Shown here: positions 1-8,100 of the stretch, piece after piece
Numbering within the stretch: the first letter of the stretch is position 1
How the letters are laid out: each line of letters opens with the position of its first letter
Source of the DNA: Pavlovales sp. CCMP2436
Lineage: Eukaryota > Haptophyta > Pavlovophyceae > Pavlovales
Assembly (NCBI GenBank): GCA_026770615.1
Contig: MU631323.1
Span: forward strand, 647,709 to 659,361
DNA length: 11,653 bases
Reading direction: 5' to 3'
The notes under the pieces: generated by a model
Told to the model about the DNA's origin: nothing
The model's database searches: none
What the model saw: only the letters and a program-made list of their open reading frames with translations
Made by a program: the position numbers and the translations under genes

Positions 1-326
1 ACACACGGGAAACACAGAGGATCAACCGAGGACTTAGAGGAAATTGACAGAATCCACTGAGGCCGTAAAGTGCCCTTCTGACCCTCTAAGGTAGGCGGTA
101 CAAGTACAAACACACGGTTGAATTGATTCACAAAGATTGGAGGGTCATGCTGTGTTAAAAATGCAGTGCTCAGAGAACTCTTACCGGATCGAGGAGGACC
201 GCAAAAACAAATAAAACTGTGATTTTGTGGTAGTGGTTTTGGGACACCGTGATACGGCGTATCGCACATGAACGTAGGCGTATGAATCGTTATCTCATTC
301 ACCTCTTCGGTAATCGTTGGTTTCAT
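1..326. other. Left non-coding flank
   Basis: No convincing coding frame is seen. The stretch holds an AATAAA on the plus strand at 207-212 and a TTATCTCA at 290-297 on the plus strand, which matches part of the element found before the leftward early genes. A GGATCAACCGAGG at 19-31 resembles the TGATCAAACGAGG repeats at 10371-10401. It may be part of a control region for the divergent gene pair that follows, but this is inference. The first bases do not form an obvious inverted repeat with the right end of the window. Confidence 0.4.
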
Positions 327-701
327 TTAATAGTACCTGATATTTTTCTGCAAAGGTGGTGGTACAGGTGGGGCAGAAATAGCAGTCGGCGCGTGAAGCG
401 AAGGTAGCGATGGTGGTACACCCGGCACGCAATATCCAAGCAGTTTTAATCGCAGTTTCTCCATTTTAGCGTGTGTTCTTTCAGCGTTATATTTATCACG
501 AGCCGCTGCTAACGCAACAAGTTGTCCTTGTGTAGCTTTTCGTTTATTCGTCTGTGTAGACTGTTCAACAGCAGGATTAACGTGACTGTTTGGCAGTTCT
601 TGTGTGACAGGATTGAGTGATGATTTGGCGTCAATTGTTTCCTCAGTTTCATCGTCTTTTGTATCATTTTTTTCATCATTTATGATCGATGAAAGAGACA
701 T
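327..701 (-). CDS. Small charged/proline-rich protein, unknown function
   Basis: This is a 124-residue frame from an ATG at 701; the frame stays open to a TTG at 743, but the ATG is preferred. I do not recognise the protein. The N-terminal third is acidic and Ser/Thr-rich (a DDETEE-type stretch). The middle has a basic KRK followed by a likely helix of the pattern T-x2-QL-x2-L-x3-R-x-K, rich in Arg/Lys/Glu. The tail is Pro-rich (several PP and PPP runs) and ends in basic and aromatic residues. The helix pattern recalls small nucleic-acid-binding or coiled-coil proteins of DNA viruses, but this is only resemblance. The gene is back-to-back with the penton-like gene; 52 bases separate the two ATGs. 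A CGAG followed by seven A at 721-731 sits about 19 bases before the ATG, similar in layout to the early-promoter element upstream of other minus-strand genes. Confidence 0.55.
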   Translation of the reverse strand: MSLSSIINDEKNDTKDDETEETIDAKSSLNPVTQELPNSHVNPAVEQSTQTNKRKATQGQLVALAAARDKYNAERTHAKMEKLRLKLLGYCVPGVPPSLPSLHAPTAISAPPVPPPLQKNIRYY

Positions 702-753
702 TTGCTGATATGATGGTATCCGAGAAAAAAATCTTGGTAACAAGTACCAAAAT

Positions 754-1275
754 ATGTCGACTCAGCAGTTCATTTATTTATCGTCGCTGAGCGCTGATAA
801 TTTTCCATGTGGTGAATATCGTAGAGATTGCTGCGATTGGGACCTTGGCGTACCCGTGATGTGCGGGCAGGATGAGAAGATTTTAATTCAGCTTGTGTCG
901 GCGGCTGTACCAATTGTACAGTACACGATCAACCCGTCGAATAACACGTTCAAATTCATAGATACGTTAAACCCAGGTATAAGCACCTTTACCGTACCCG
1001 TTGGCTATTTTCAAGGAATGAGTACGCTAGTGACCGCTTTCAATACCGCGTGGCTGGCAGCGTACCCAAATAAAACTGCGACAATTTCGTTCACAACTGG
1101 CGATGTTAAGCTGAAATTAATAAATTCATCATCGACGAACACAACAACAATTGTAACCGTGGGGAATACGATGAACGCGCTTTTAGGACTTGGAATATTC
1201 ACCCCAATTTTATCGACGCTTGTAGCAACAAATTTGCCAAATTATTACGATATTAGAGGTGCGCGATCCGCCTGA
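754..1275 (+). CDS. Penton-like minor capsid protein, N-terminal part (frameshifted)
   Basis: This frame gives 173 residues from the ATG at 754 to a TGA at 1273-1275. It is rich in beta-forming, Thr/Ile/Val/Asn residues, as expected for a jelly-roll capsid protein. Near its end is an N-Y-Y-D-I-R-G segment like the D-[IL]-R-G that I associate with penton-type proteins of polinton-like viruses; this is recognition from memory, not an alignment. The same protein clearly continues in another plus frame (1257-1526), so the TGA is probably not the natural end. Intact length would be about 257 residues, a normal size for a penton protein of this kind. It is the first gene of the rightward capsid block, directly ahead of the amphipathic protein and the major capsid protein, which is the expected neighbourhood for a vertex protein. 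The alternative is an unrelated single-jelly-roll structural protein. Confidence 0.65.
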   Translation: MSTQQFIYLSSLSADNFPCGEYRRDCCDWDLGVPVMCGQDEKILIQLVSAAVPIVQYTINPSNNTFKFIDTLNPGISTFTVPVGYFQGMSTLVTAFNTAWLAAYPNKTATISFTTGDVKLKLINSSSTNTTTIVTVGNTMNALLGLGIFTPILSTLVATNLPNYYDIRGARSA

Positions 1276-1526
1276 TCGCACCCACGATAGACGTACACAC
1301 CACGGACTCACTCGGGAATGGTTCGTCGTTGAACACATTCGGATCGATACCAATCTCAGTACCGTGGGGGTCTATTCAACCGTATATAGCCCCTTACTCG
1401 TCAATGCTCGAGACGACACGAAAATTCATTTCATCAATACGGATTCAGCTCGCGACAGACGTGGGAGACCCGTACGACACCAACGGTCTCGACTGGTGCT
1501 GTACGCTTGGCATTTACATCGTTTAA
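1257..1526 (+). pseudogene. Penton-like protein, C-terminal part in shifted frame
   Basis: The third plus frame is open from 1257 to a TAA at 1524-1526 and reads as a natural continuation of the preceding gene: hydrophilic linker, then a V-P-W-G-S-I segment, and a C-terminus with a W-C-C motif and a hydrophobic end. An in-frame stop at 1254-1256 and the TGA at 1273-1275 of the upstream frame confine the frame change to about 19 bases. The change equals loss of one base or gain of two. The local GCGCG could be a two-base expansion. No slippery heptamer is present, so programmed frameshifting is unlikely; mutation or a sequencing error remain. An AATAAA at 1526-1531 overlaps the stop. An internal ATG at 1329 in this frame would make only a 65-residue fragment. 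Confidence 0.6.
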
Positions 1527-1558
1527 ATAAAAATATATGGTACTCTCACATTAAAAAA

Positions 1559-1873
1559 ATGGGCTTCCTCGGACGTCTATCGCAAGGTGCAAGTCACATC
1601 GGTCGCACTGCAGGTGTTGGAATTTCTAGTATTGGACGTTTTACGAGCTCGTTGCTCTCAACTGCCGGCAAAGCAGCACAAAAAATATCCGAAATCGGTC
1701 ATCAAGCTCTTTCTTTGGCTGAGGCTATCCCAGTTCTCAAACACATACCACTCGTGCAGGGGCTTGTCGGTATGGGCAAATCGGCAGTGAATGCAGTTGG
1801 GCTTGCAGGCTCCGTTGCAAGTGCAACCGGAGGTGTTGGAAGACTATTGACAAATAAGTTTGAAAAATTGTAA
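1559..1873 (+). CDS. Small Gly/Ala-rich amphipathic structural protein
   Basis: The frame encodes 104 residues from the ATG at 1559-1561. The same frame is open back to a GTG at 1259, but that upstream part lies over the end of the penton-like gene in another frame and is probably only its shadow. The protein is built of Gly, Ala, Ser and Ile/Leu/Val with scattered Lys/Arg. It begins Met-Gly, has repeated small-hydrophobic helices (about residues 12-40 and 65-95) and a basic end. It has no enzyme motif. This composition fits membrane-active or core minor capsid proteins such as the adenovirus pVI/pX class, by composition only. It sits between the penton-like and major capsid genes, supporting a virion role. 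The ATG follows an AT-rich run with a TATA-like element near 1530-1538 and a TCTCAC at 1544-1549. Confidence 0.6.
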   Translation: MGFLGRLSQGASHIGRTAGVGISSIGRFTSSLLSTAGKAAQKISEIGHQALSLAEAIPVLKHIPLVQGLVGMGKSAVNAVGLAGSVASATGGVGRLLTNKFEKL

Positions 1874-1914
1874 CACGTTGAATTAAAATCTGACGTAGTG
1901 TTACATCATATTCA

Positions 1915-3192
1915 ATGAACGACGCCGACAAGCAATACGCTCCCGCAGTGCCTGCTTTTTACGATTTTAGCCCCCGTCCTCCGGCTGTGAGATCAGAATG
2001 CATTCGTGCGTATATCACTCCCACAAACGGAGCGACGTTTGCACCCTCGTCGCAAATCACACTTGAGCTTGCGTGCGGTACTCCAGGTCAGATGGTAGAT
2101 CCTTCGCAAACCGCGCTCTCCTTCCGTATTTACAACGGTACGGCACAGTCCGTTCAGCTAGATAAGTCTGCTGCATGTGTACTCTCACAGATCGATGTTT
2201 TCCATGGTTCCCGCCAGCTGTCGTCTATCAGTGAGTACAATCTCCTTCAGCAGATCCTAACGGATTTCAGCTGCGGTGCCGACGACTATAAAACGTCCGG
2301 TACCATGCGAGGAGTTGCCGACTACGTTCCTGCTGCAATTCTGAATCCTGCCAACTTCGCCGACGCCTATTATGCACGGCTAGGTGCTACTATCGCACCG
2401 GGTGGGTTTCTGACAGTGTGTGTCCCCCTCGTCTCGATTCTCGGAAGCATGAGCATGCGTGCGTGGCCAATCTCGCAGGCCAAAGAAAACATTCGCATCG
2501 TTATAAAATTGGCGGATGTTCTCAATTACGGAAAATGGTCGGCCACACCGGTGGGAACGTGCGCGATTGACAACTTTAAGATGTGGGTTTCGTATATTCG
2601 CATCGACCCAAATGTCGAACTGAAAATGGTGATCGATCACGGCGGAGTTATCACTGTACCTTGTGTTGATTTCGTTCAGACGAGTACTTCAGTTGCAGCA
2701 GGTTCGAATTACGTAAGCATGCCGATTGCCGTTCGCGCCAAGTCAGCAACCGCGATTTTCGTAGCCATTCGCAAGACGGCGAATTTGGGTGCTCTGGGCG
2801 TGTTCAATCTCGATCGTTGCCCCGGTGGTGATACCGTAGGGAACGTCTCCTATAGATTCCGCATCGGGTCTACTATCATTCCCTCGAGTTACGTCACCGC
2901 GGGCGCTGAATCGCGCATGGAGCTCATGCGTGCTCTCGGCATGCAGCTTTCTGAGTCTACTGCCCGCACGTGTGTTTCCGCTGCCGACTATTTGAATACG
3001 GCGTTCGTGATCGGTGTCTCGCTGCAGTGCTTCCCTATGACTGAGGCACTCGGTGACGGTCTCTTAATCGACAGCACCATCATTCTTGAAGTCAACCTGG
3101 GCGCGCAAACATCTGCCATTCGTCTTGACGCCTTCGTGCAGATGGAGAAGACGCTCGTTTTTTCCAACGGTGCGATCACGTTCGATGCGTAG
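1915..3192 (+). CDS. Probable major capsid protein (double jelly-roll type)
   Basis: The 425-residue protein starts at the ATG at 1915, 41 bases after the preceding gene, and ends with TAG. It is dominated by alternating beta-type segments, with few charged runs and no signal peptide or catalytic motif. Near the N-terminus it has a sequence pattern (short Pro-rich lead, an A-F-A-P-type strand, V-D-P-S, then I-D-V-F-H-G-S and a Y-N-L-L-Q-Q-I-L segment around residues 100-112) that I associate with capsid-like proteins of eukaryotic DNA virus elements. Length fits smaller double jelly-roll capsid proteins of polinton-like viruses. Its place next to a penton-like and an amphipathic protein makes this the best capsid candidate in the window. 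I cannot exclude another virion protein; a structure prediction showing two stacked jelly rolls would settle it. Confidence 0.6.
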   Translation: MNDADKQYAPAVPAFYDFSPRPPAVRSECIRAYITPTNGATFAPSSQITLELACGTPGQMVDPSQTALSFRIYNGTAQSVQLDKSAACVLSQIDVFHGSRQLSSISEYNLLQQILTDFSCGADDYKTSGTMRGVADYVPAAILNPANFADAYYARLGATIAPGGFLTVCVPLVSILGSMSMRAWPISQAKENIRIVIKLADVLNYGKWSATPVGTCAIDNFKMWVSYIRIDPNVELKMVIDHGGVITVPCVDFVQTSTSVAAGSNYVSMPIAVRAKSATAIFVAIRKTANLGALGVFNLDRCPGGDTVGNVSYRFRIGSTIIPSSYVTAGAESRMELMRALGMQLSESTARTCVSAADYLNTAFVIGVSLQCFPMTEALGDGLLIDSTIILEVNLGAQTSAIRLDAFVQMEKTLVFSNGAITFDA

Positions 3193-3286
3193 ATGATTCG
3201 TAGATGATCACAATATAAAAGAAGAAAAAAAAGAAAAAAGAAGAAAAATACATAAATATATTACCATTATACTCATTTAGAGTCTG
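3193..3286 (+). promoter_or_regulatory. A-rich spacer with TATA-like element before the lipase gene
   Basis: After the capsid stop there is a near-duplicated GATTCGTAGATGATC-type segment (the stop region repeats GTAGATGAT twice), then an almost pure purine run of A and AAG (about 3217-3248), then ATAAATATATTA at 3251-3262. The latter is TATA-like. If it works at a usual 25-30 bases, transcription would begin near 3285-3292, which favours the lipase ATG at 3320 over that at 3287. The purine run could also separate or end the capsid transcript. Confidence 0.35.
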
Positions 3287-3319
3287 ATGATAGATTTATT
3301 TTATGTTCACCTTTTATAC

Positions 3320-3937
3320 ATGGCTCCCCAGGATTTCGGTTCGGTTGGCAAAATTTTACGAAAAGACTTGCCTGCTTTCCTACGCGCATCGTACGCGCCC
3401 CTCTTCACCGCCGGTATGGAGATGGGTAAGCTCGGTTACTCGATGGACTTGCGATTGAGTACAAACGAGGCAAAGGTGTTCTTCAGCGCTGTTACAGGTG
3501 CAGTCGTATGCTTCCGCGGAAGCGTGAACGTGTTGGACTGGACAGAGAATCTTCAACTCGGTGTAGGTGTTTTCGGTCCGAGACATCAAAGATCAAAATT
3601 ACTCATGGAGAAGGTGCAGGCCAAGTACGGTGCTGCACACGTCATAGGTCACTCACTCGGTGGTCACCTTGCCGAGCATTCGGGCGCACGCGGGATCATT
3701 CTCACCGTCGACAAGGCCGTTGGTATTCGAGACTTGGGCGCACAAGCAAACCCGAACGAACTTGACATTCGTGCAAGGGGAGACCCCATATCTGCGTTGT
3801 CACATGGAGGACTCCGCGAAGAGGTTGTTCCAGCTAGAAATCCAGCGGCCGCACCCCACCTCCTACCGGGGCCGATTCGAGCTCCACTGGGCATGATCAT
3901 CCGAGGGTTGTACGCACATGATTACCGGCATATCTGA
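3320..3937 (+). CDS. Class-3-type lipase / phospholipase-like protein
   Basis: This is an alpha/beta hydrolase of the lipase class 3 type. Counting from the upstream ATG at 3287 (216 residues), it shows F-R-G-S at 76-79 followed by a DW, the usual oxyanion/loop signature; G-H-S-L-G-G at 121-126 with nucleophile Ser123; Asp166 in R-G-D-P-I-S; and His211 in Y-A-H-D-Y. These three residues form a complete apparent catalytic triad. The start at 3320 is preferred (205 residues) because the 11 residues before it are AT-rich and hydrophobic like the spacer, and because of the TATA-like element position. It is short for class 3 lipases, close to the minimal catalytic core. It is last in the capsid block. 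Lipase or phospholipase domains occur in virions of other DNA viruses, where they help membrane escape, so a virion or entry role is inferred; a host-modifying enzyme is also possible. Confidence 0.8.
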   Translation: MAPQDFGSVGKILRKDLPAFLRASYAPLFTAGMEMGKLGYSMDLRLSTNEAKVFFSAVTGAVVCFRGSVNVLDWTENLQLGVGVFGPRHQRSKLLMEKVQAKYGAAHVIGHSLGGHLAEHSGARGIILTVDKAVGIRDLGAQANPNELDIRARGDPISALSHGGLREEVVPARNPAAAPHLLPGPIRAPLGMIIRGLYAHDYRHI

Positions 3938-4301
3938 ATCGTAAATCGCACTTGTGTAAAAATCGAACACCGTTGGAATCATCTGGGTGGTCATCGAGGG
4001 AATCATCGAGGGAATCATCTGGGTGGTCATCGAGGGAATCATCGGGAGGTCGAACATTTCTAAAAGCTTTCGTGAATGTTTCATTTCGCGCTTTTTGCAC
4101 TTAAACGTTTCGCAGCCGAGCATTGTGGTGTTAACTTAGAATTTAAAAGATAGCACAACAGCATCTATCGTCGTCATCGTCGTTTACTTCGCAATCGTTT
4201 GAGGGGAAAATCAAATCAGTGTGTTGTTTTAAAAGGATCCTATACCGCAATTCGTCGCAGATGAATCCTCTTTTACAAACCGTGATAAATTTGAAATGAA
4301 C
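3938..4301. other. Convergent intergenic region
   Basis: This is the meeting point of the rightward capsid block and the leftward early block. No frame with good coding character is seen. The frames that cross it on the minus strand are low-complexity translations of the tandem repeat at 3975-4046 and overlap the lipase gene. Later parts are AT-rich without a clear AATAAA on either strand. It probably contains the ends of both transcripts. Confidence 0.45.
3975..4046. repeat. 12-bp-based tandem repeat (two 36-bp units)
   Basis: Six consecutive 12-base blocks lie end to end: GGAATCATCTGG, GTGGTCATCGAG, GGAATCATCGAG, then the same three again with the last ending GGG. This makes a 36-bp higher-order unit present twice, with one mismatch. 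Because the unit is a multiple of three it stays open in all frames, which explains the spurious repetitive ORFs here (for example Asp-Asp-Ser-Leu and Met-Ile-Pro-Ser repeats on the minus strand). The block TCATCGAGGG also occurs at 10304-10313 just at the upstream replicase ATG. Confidence 0.85.
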
Positions 4302-4484
4302 TTAGAAAAACAAATTCTTATCATGCAGAAATCGTCCCGTTATTGACCCGTCTTTTAGTGTTTTTACGTTTATAAGTCTTACTTTAATTCCATTTGTCAA
4401 TTTCATTTGGTCGATTAAACGAGTGATTTCATCAAGACTGCTTTTTAAAATCTGAGGTGAGGTTGTTGCATAAAAGTTTTCCAT
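4302..4484 (-). CDS. Possible small protein, 60 residues, unknown
   Basis: A minus-strand frame starts at an ATG at 4484 and encodes 60 residues. The composition is plausible for a folded small protein: an amphipathic helix (about residues 12-28, S-L-D-E-I-T-R-L-I-D-Q-type) followed by two short beta-like segments, with no Cys and no membrane segment. I do not recognise it. It is last in the leftward gene series, 52 bases after the 168-residue gene, in the same orientation. No early-promoter-like element is seen upstream, so if real it may be read from the same transcript. It may also be a chance frame. Confidence 0.4.
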   Translation of the reverse strand: MENFYATTSPQILKSSLDEITRLIDQMKLTNGIKVRLINVKTLKDGSITGRFLHDKNLFF

Positions 4485-4536
4485 TATGCTTTATAGCATT
4501 GTGGAACATTTTTTCTTGCTGGTTAAAAATTTAAAA

Positions 4537-5043
4537 TTAATATCTTTCGTTTCCTCTTGGATCGCTATATTCAGGTGGGGGCTCTACATACATGTCTGCA
4601 GCGTCTTTCATTTCTTGGTAAATTTCACGTCTCCACTTATTTGCGGCATATTCTTCTTGTTTCTTCTGAATAAACAGCTTGACTAAATACGGGGTAACAC
4701 AACTCCTGACGTTTACATCTTCGGGATCATCGGAAACTTCGTACTCAGTGTTAATGAATTTTGTCTCGTGTATCGTCGCAGAGAAATGCCCCATATAATG
4801 ATTTGTGTCCGGACAAAGAACAATGCCTCTTGCTGAATGCTGATTTTGCATGACAATCGTGTCGACGTTGAAGCCGCCACCGTCGCTGTCTTCGTCTTGT
4901 GGTTCACCCGGAAAATCTGCATATTCGTAACGACGTGAACGGTTTGGATATCTTGTGTGCTCGCGATGGAATGGAATAAACGAGTTTGGAGGTTCGATGT
5001 ATTCGCGGAATTGCGTGAACGAGGTTCTCTGTACACTTGCCAT
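4537..5043 (-). CDS. Hypothetical 168-residue protein with PPxY motif
   Basis: A 168-residue frame starts at the ATG at 5043, 74 bases downstream of the replicase stop and in the same direction. It is not recognised. The N-terminal 50 residues are rich in Arg, Tyr, Pro and Phe. An acidic D-E-D-S-D-G-G-G linker follows at about 50-57. A central part (about 60-125) has a beta-like pattern with two Cys. A charged helix of Lys/Glu/Arg lies at about 125-150, and the tail contains P-P-P-E-Y (155-159), that is a PPxY motif. PPxY binds WW domains of Nedd4-type ubiquitin ligases and occurs in adenovirus and retrovirus structural proteins, but four residues can occur by chance. An early-promoter-like TGAGAT plus AT run lies about 19 bases before the ATG, supporting both the gene and the start. 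Confidence 0.6.
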   Translation of the reverse strand: MASVQRTSFTQFREYIEPPNSFIPFHREHTRYPNRSRRYEYADFPGEPQDEDSDGGGFNVDTIVMQNQHSARGIVLCPDTNHYMGHFSATIHETKFINTEYEVSDDPEDVNVRSCVTPYLVKLFIQKKQEEYAANKWRREIYQEMKDAADMYVEPPPEYSDPRGNERY

Positions 5044-5062
5044 TTTTCTATGTACCCTAGGT

Positions 5063-5075
5063 TGAGATTTTTATT
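5063..5075 (-). promoter_or_regulatory. Early-promoter-like element before the 168-residue gene
   Basis: Plus-strand TGAGATTTTTATT (minus-strand AATAAAAATCTCA) lies 19 bases before the ATG at 5043. It shares TGAGAT and the following AT run with the 13-bp element at 10329-10341 and 10779-10791. Weaker than those exact copies, but at the same distance and orientation. Confidence 0.4.
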
Positions 5076-5102
5076 TGGCCAGGAAAACGCACCATCGTTG
5101 AC

Positions 5103-5108
5103 TTTATT
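5103..5108 (-). terminator. Candidate poly(A) signal of the replicase gene
   Basis: Plus-strand TTTATT reads AATAAA on the minus strand and lies 9 bases past the replicase stop. Its orientation and distance fit a eukaryotic or viral polyadenylation signal for the long leftward transcript. AT-rich surroundings make a chance match possible. Confidence 0.4.
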
Positions 5109-5117
5109 GTATAGTAT

Positions 5118-8100
5118 TTACAATGGTTTTACGACCCATTTCAGCTCTGGGCAGAACTCGTGTGTAGCAGCTTCAAACCGGTGTGTTAATTCTTCAAGTC
5201 CTCCTTTGCCTATGCACGTTTTGGGTACCAACATGCCGTCAAATACAAGTGCAACTTGCATGTTATTGTCGATTGCATCCCATGCGAGGCTTAGCGCATG
5301 GTGCTCTGCCGTCTGCCAGCACCTCGATAGAAGTTGAATTTTGCCCTTGTTCCCTGGTTTTGTGCATACTTCTCTCATCTCTGCAAGTCGAGGTGATTCC
5401 CATAACACATTTGCAAGTGCAAGTGATTCTTCCCGTAGGTTTGTTAAAAATGGGTCGGAGTCAAACCCTCCGTGAATTGCGCGGTTAATGGACAGTTTTA
5501 CCTTATCTTTTGTTAGACCAGTAGATTCTTCTAAACGTGCACGAACTCCCTTGATATCCTTTGCAATTTCGGTAATCGTGGGAATGCATCCCTCGAGACC
5601 GTGCAGCCTGGCTAGTGTGAGCAGCATGCATGGAGCTGCACCTGCCATATCTACGTCTACGTAGTTCTTGCCCGCTAATTTGGCACGAAGTGCCTTTGGA
5701 CATCCCTGCAAAGACGCTGACTTCCATTTCTTTTTCGTATCTTCTTCATTGCGAATCCACATCCCACCTGCAGCGCAAGCATAAGCTCTACCATATTCCG
5801 CCCCACTTGGAAGTTTTTTCCTCATGTAAGTCCTCTGTTTCTTGGAGAATTTTTCAATCAATTCTAACTCATCTTCAGGTGTTTTATCAGTAATCCAAGT
5901 TGTGTCGATTATTTCAGTGAAATGGAATTCTGTGTCCTCGTCGACGTAATCGTAAAGATCATCGTGATCGAAGCCTTCTTCTTCGCAATTGTCATCTGAT
6001 TTTGGTGCATAGACCACGGTACATTCGACATTAAGTTCCTCATAATATTCTAATTTTTCCTCGCTTGGTGGAGAGGTTACAACTATTTCGATAACCCTTG
6101 TTAAAATGCCTTGGCGAATTACCGCAATGTCTGCAATATAACGACCATTGCCAACAGGGTATTCACACCTTACTTGTACTTCAGGTGAAATGCATTTTGA
6201 AAATTCCCGTGCTTTTAACAACCGGTGGGTGTCGCTTTCTCCTTTGTAATTGGGTTTAATGCTTGTTTCGATGATCGCTAGTTGATCGAGGCTTTGGATT
6301 CTTGAAATTGCAACATACAGCATTTTGATGTCCCACATCCTACTGAAATCAATAAATAATTTGTTTCCCTTGAATGTTATGCCTTGATAAGCATGAATCG
6401 TGCTTGTTGGTGATTGTGTGATCGATTTGCCGATCAATTGTGTGAGGTTTTGCCCTTGATACGTAGGCTCCAAAATGTCAGAAACAAATCTAGAACCATT
6501 TTTCAAATCTGTACCTGGAACTAATTTAATGCATCTCCACATTACCTTTCCATCGGAGTCCGCTTCAATGTTACGGATGTAATCTAAAGCTACACTTGAG
6601 TATTTGTTAGCTGGTCTGATGTCTATTTTCCCGGTTTCTTCGCACTTGTGTTTTGCTATATATTCCTCTTTAGCTGCCTCTGATGCAAAATTCAAATCTT
6701 CAAAGCAAGTTGCAGTATTGCATTTGCACTTTTCAACTAAACCTTGCGCGCAATGGACACACATTCTTGTAGCAGCCAATATGACATCACCGTTTGCTGC
6801 TTTGTATTGGTCGTACACTTCACTTTTCGTCAATATGTTTTTTGGATTGTGCAACTCAACCGCTTTCTTAATAGTCCTCCTTGCCATCAAAATCGAATCG
6901 GAAGGGTTCTCGTCGTGAATGCTAAACCCGACACCGACATAGATTCCGCCAGCCGTGTTTTCAATTATGTCACGAATGCTTCTGCACAGTTCAATAAGAG
7001 CGGGTTCGTTGGTGCGCCTTACACCCGACACGTGACATACTTGCATCCCCTCTGTATTCATCGAAGCACTTCCAATGGGTTCGATCTGCATTGGTGCTCC
7101 AGTCGTTTCAGAATAATCGCCTATGAAAATTACCTTTGCGCCCCACTTTGATGCAATGTCTTCGATCCAGCCACGATCCGCCTGCGAAAGCATGGTAGAT
7201 TCATCGACTAAAACGACGGCCGGTGGATTGATATCGAGGTTGATTCCCTTGTCGGTTATTGGCGGGGCTTTGCCGGTAATCCTAGGGTGGCACATAGTTT
7301 GCGGGAATATGTGCGCAGCATCGACTCTTAGCTGTTGTGTTGGAGAGCAGAAGACGGTATTTGTTATGCTTCCATCCATCATCATTTGCGAAAGCGTTGT
7401 CGTTTTCCCGCTACCGGCCCAACCTGTGACCATCGTCGGCTTGCATGAATCACTGTTGAGCTTGCCTAGCAAATCTGTGCGTCGTGGTTTGAAATACGTC
7501 ATTATTTCTTTGTCGTGCACATTTGGGAGCTGCTCAAGCAACGTCCTAGGAGGCGTTACATCTTCTTCTAAATTATAGTAACCGTCGTCGTCTTCGTCGT
7601 TTATTTTGACCCTTGCCAAGCCACATTTCAGTCCGTTTAATGTGCAGGTTGCGCTCACTGCTGGCATTGATCCTTTGTTTTTCATTATAAAATTCGGGAG
7701 CATAAGTCTGTCGTAATCAACTTTGTCATCGAGCAAGGCGTAAACTCCGTCGGTTACTGCTTCAATTGGATTTGGGATGAGCATTACCTGCATTGCAAGT
7801 TGCATTCGCTGCCCTGCTACTATGTAAGCGCTGACGTGCGCAAGTGTACTGATTTTGTCAGACGGATGCTCGATCTCAATTGTGTTTTGGCCAAGCGTTC
7901 TGATTTGAATTCGTTCCTTGTTAAGTCGTGGGTCCCCTTTTGCCATTGCGAAAAATTGTTGTGCCGTGTGCTCTGATCCGTTGATGTGAACGCGATTGTT
8001 GCAGTGTATGTGCATACCAAGTCCGACGGCTTTTGCGTAGTGCGCAATGTTTCCGTATTTCTCGTAAGATTCTTCGGTAAATTCAATCGGTATTAAGCTG

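Noticed and set aside
1255..1275. Programmed -1 frameshift in the penton-like gene
   Set aside because: There is no slippery heptamer and no obvious downstream structure; a mutation or sequencing error is simpler.
1259..1558. N-terminal extension from a GTG that would make a 204-residue protein with the amphipathic domain
   Set aside because: The extension overlaps the end of the penton-like gene in a different frame, is Arg/His-rich shadow sequence, and the ATG at 1559 gives a well-formed protein.
3863..4123. Minus-strand ORFs with Met-Ile-Pro-Ser or Asp-Asp-Ser-Leu repeats
   Set aside because: They are low-complexity translations of the 12-bp repeat and overlap the lipase end.
8000..8020. 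H-I-H in the replicase (around residues 725-727) as an HUH rolling-circle endonuclease motif
   Set aside because: A hydrophobic-flanked H-x-H alone is weak. I cannot place the other rolling-circle motifs or a catalytic Tyr at proper spacing, and it lies directly before the helicase in an unassigned region.
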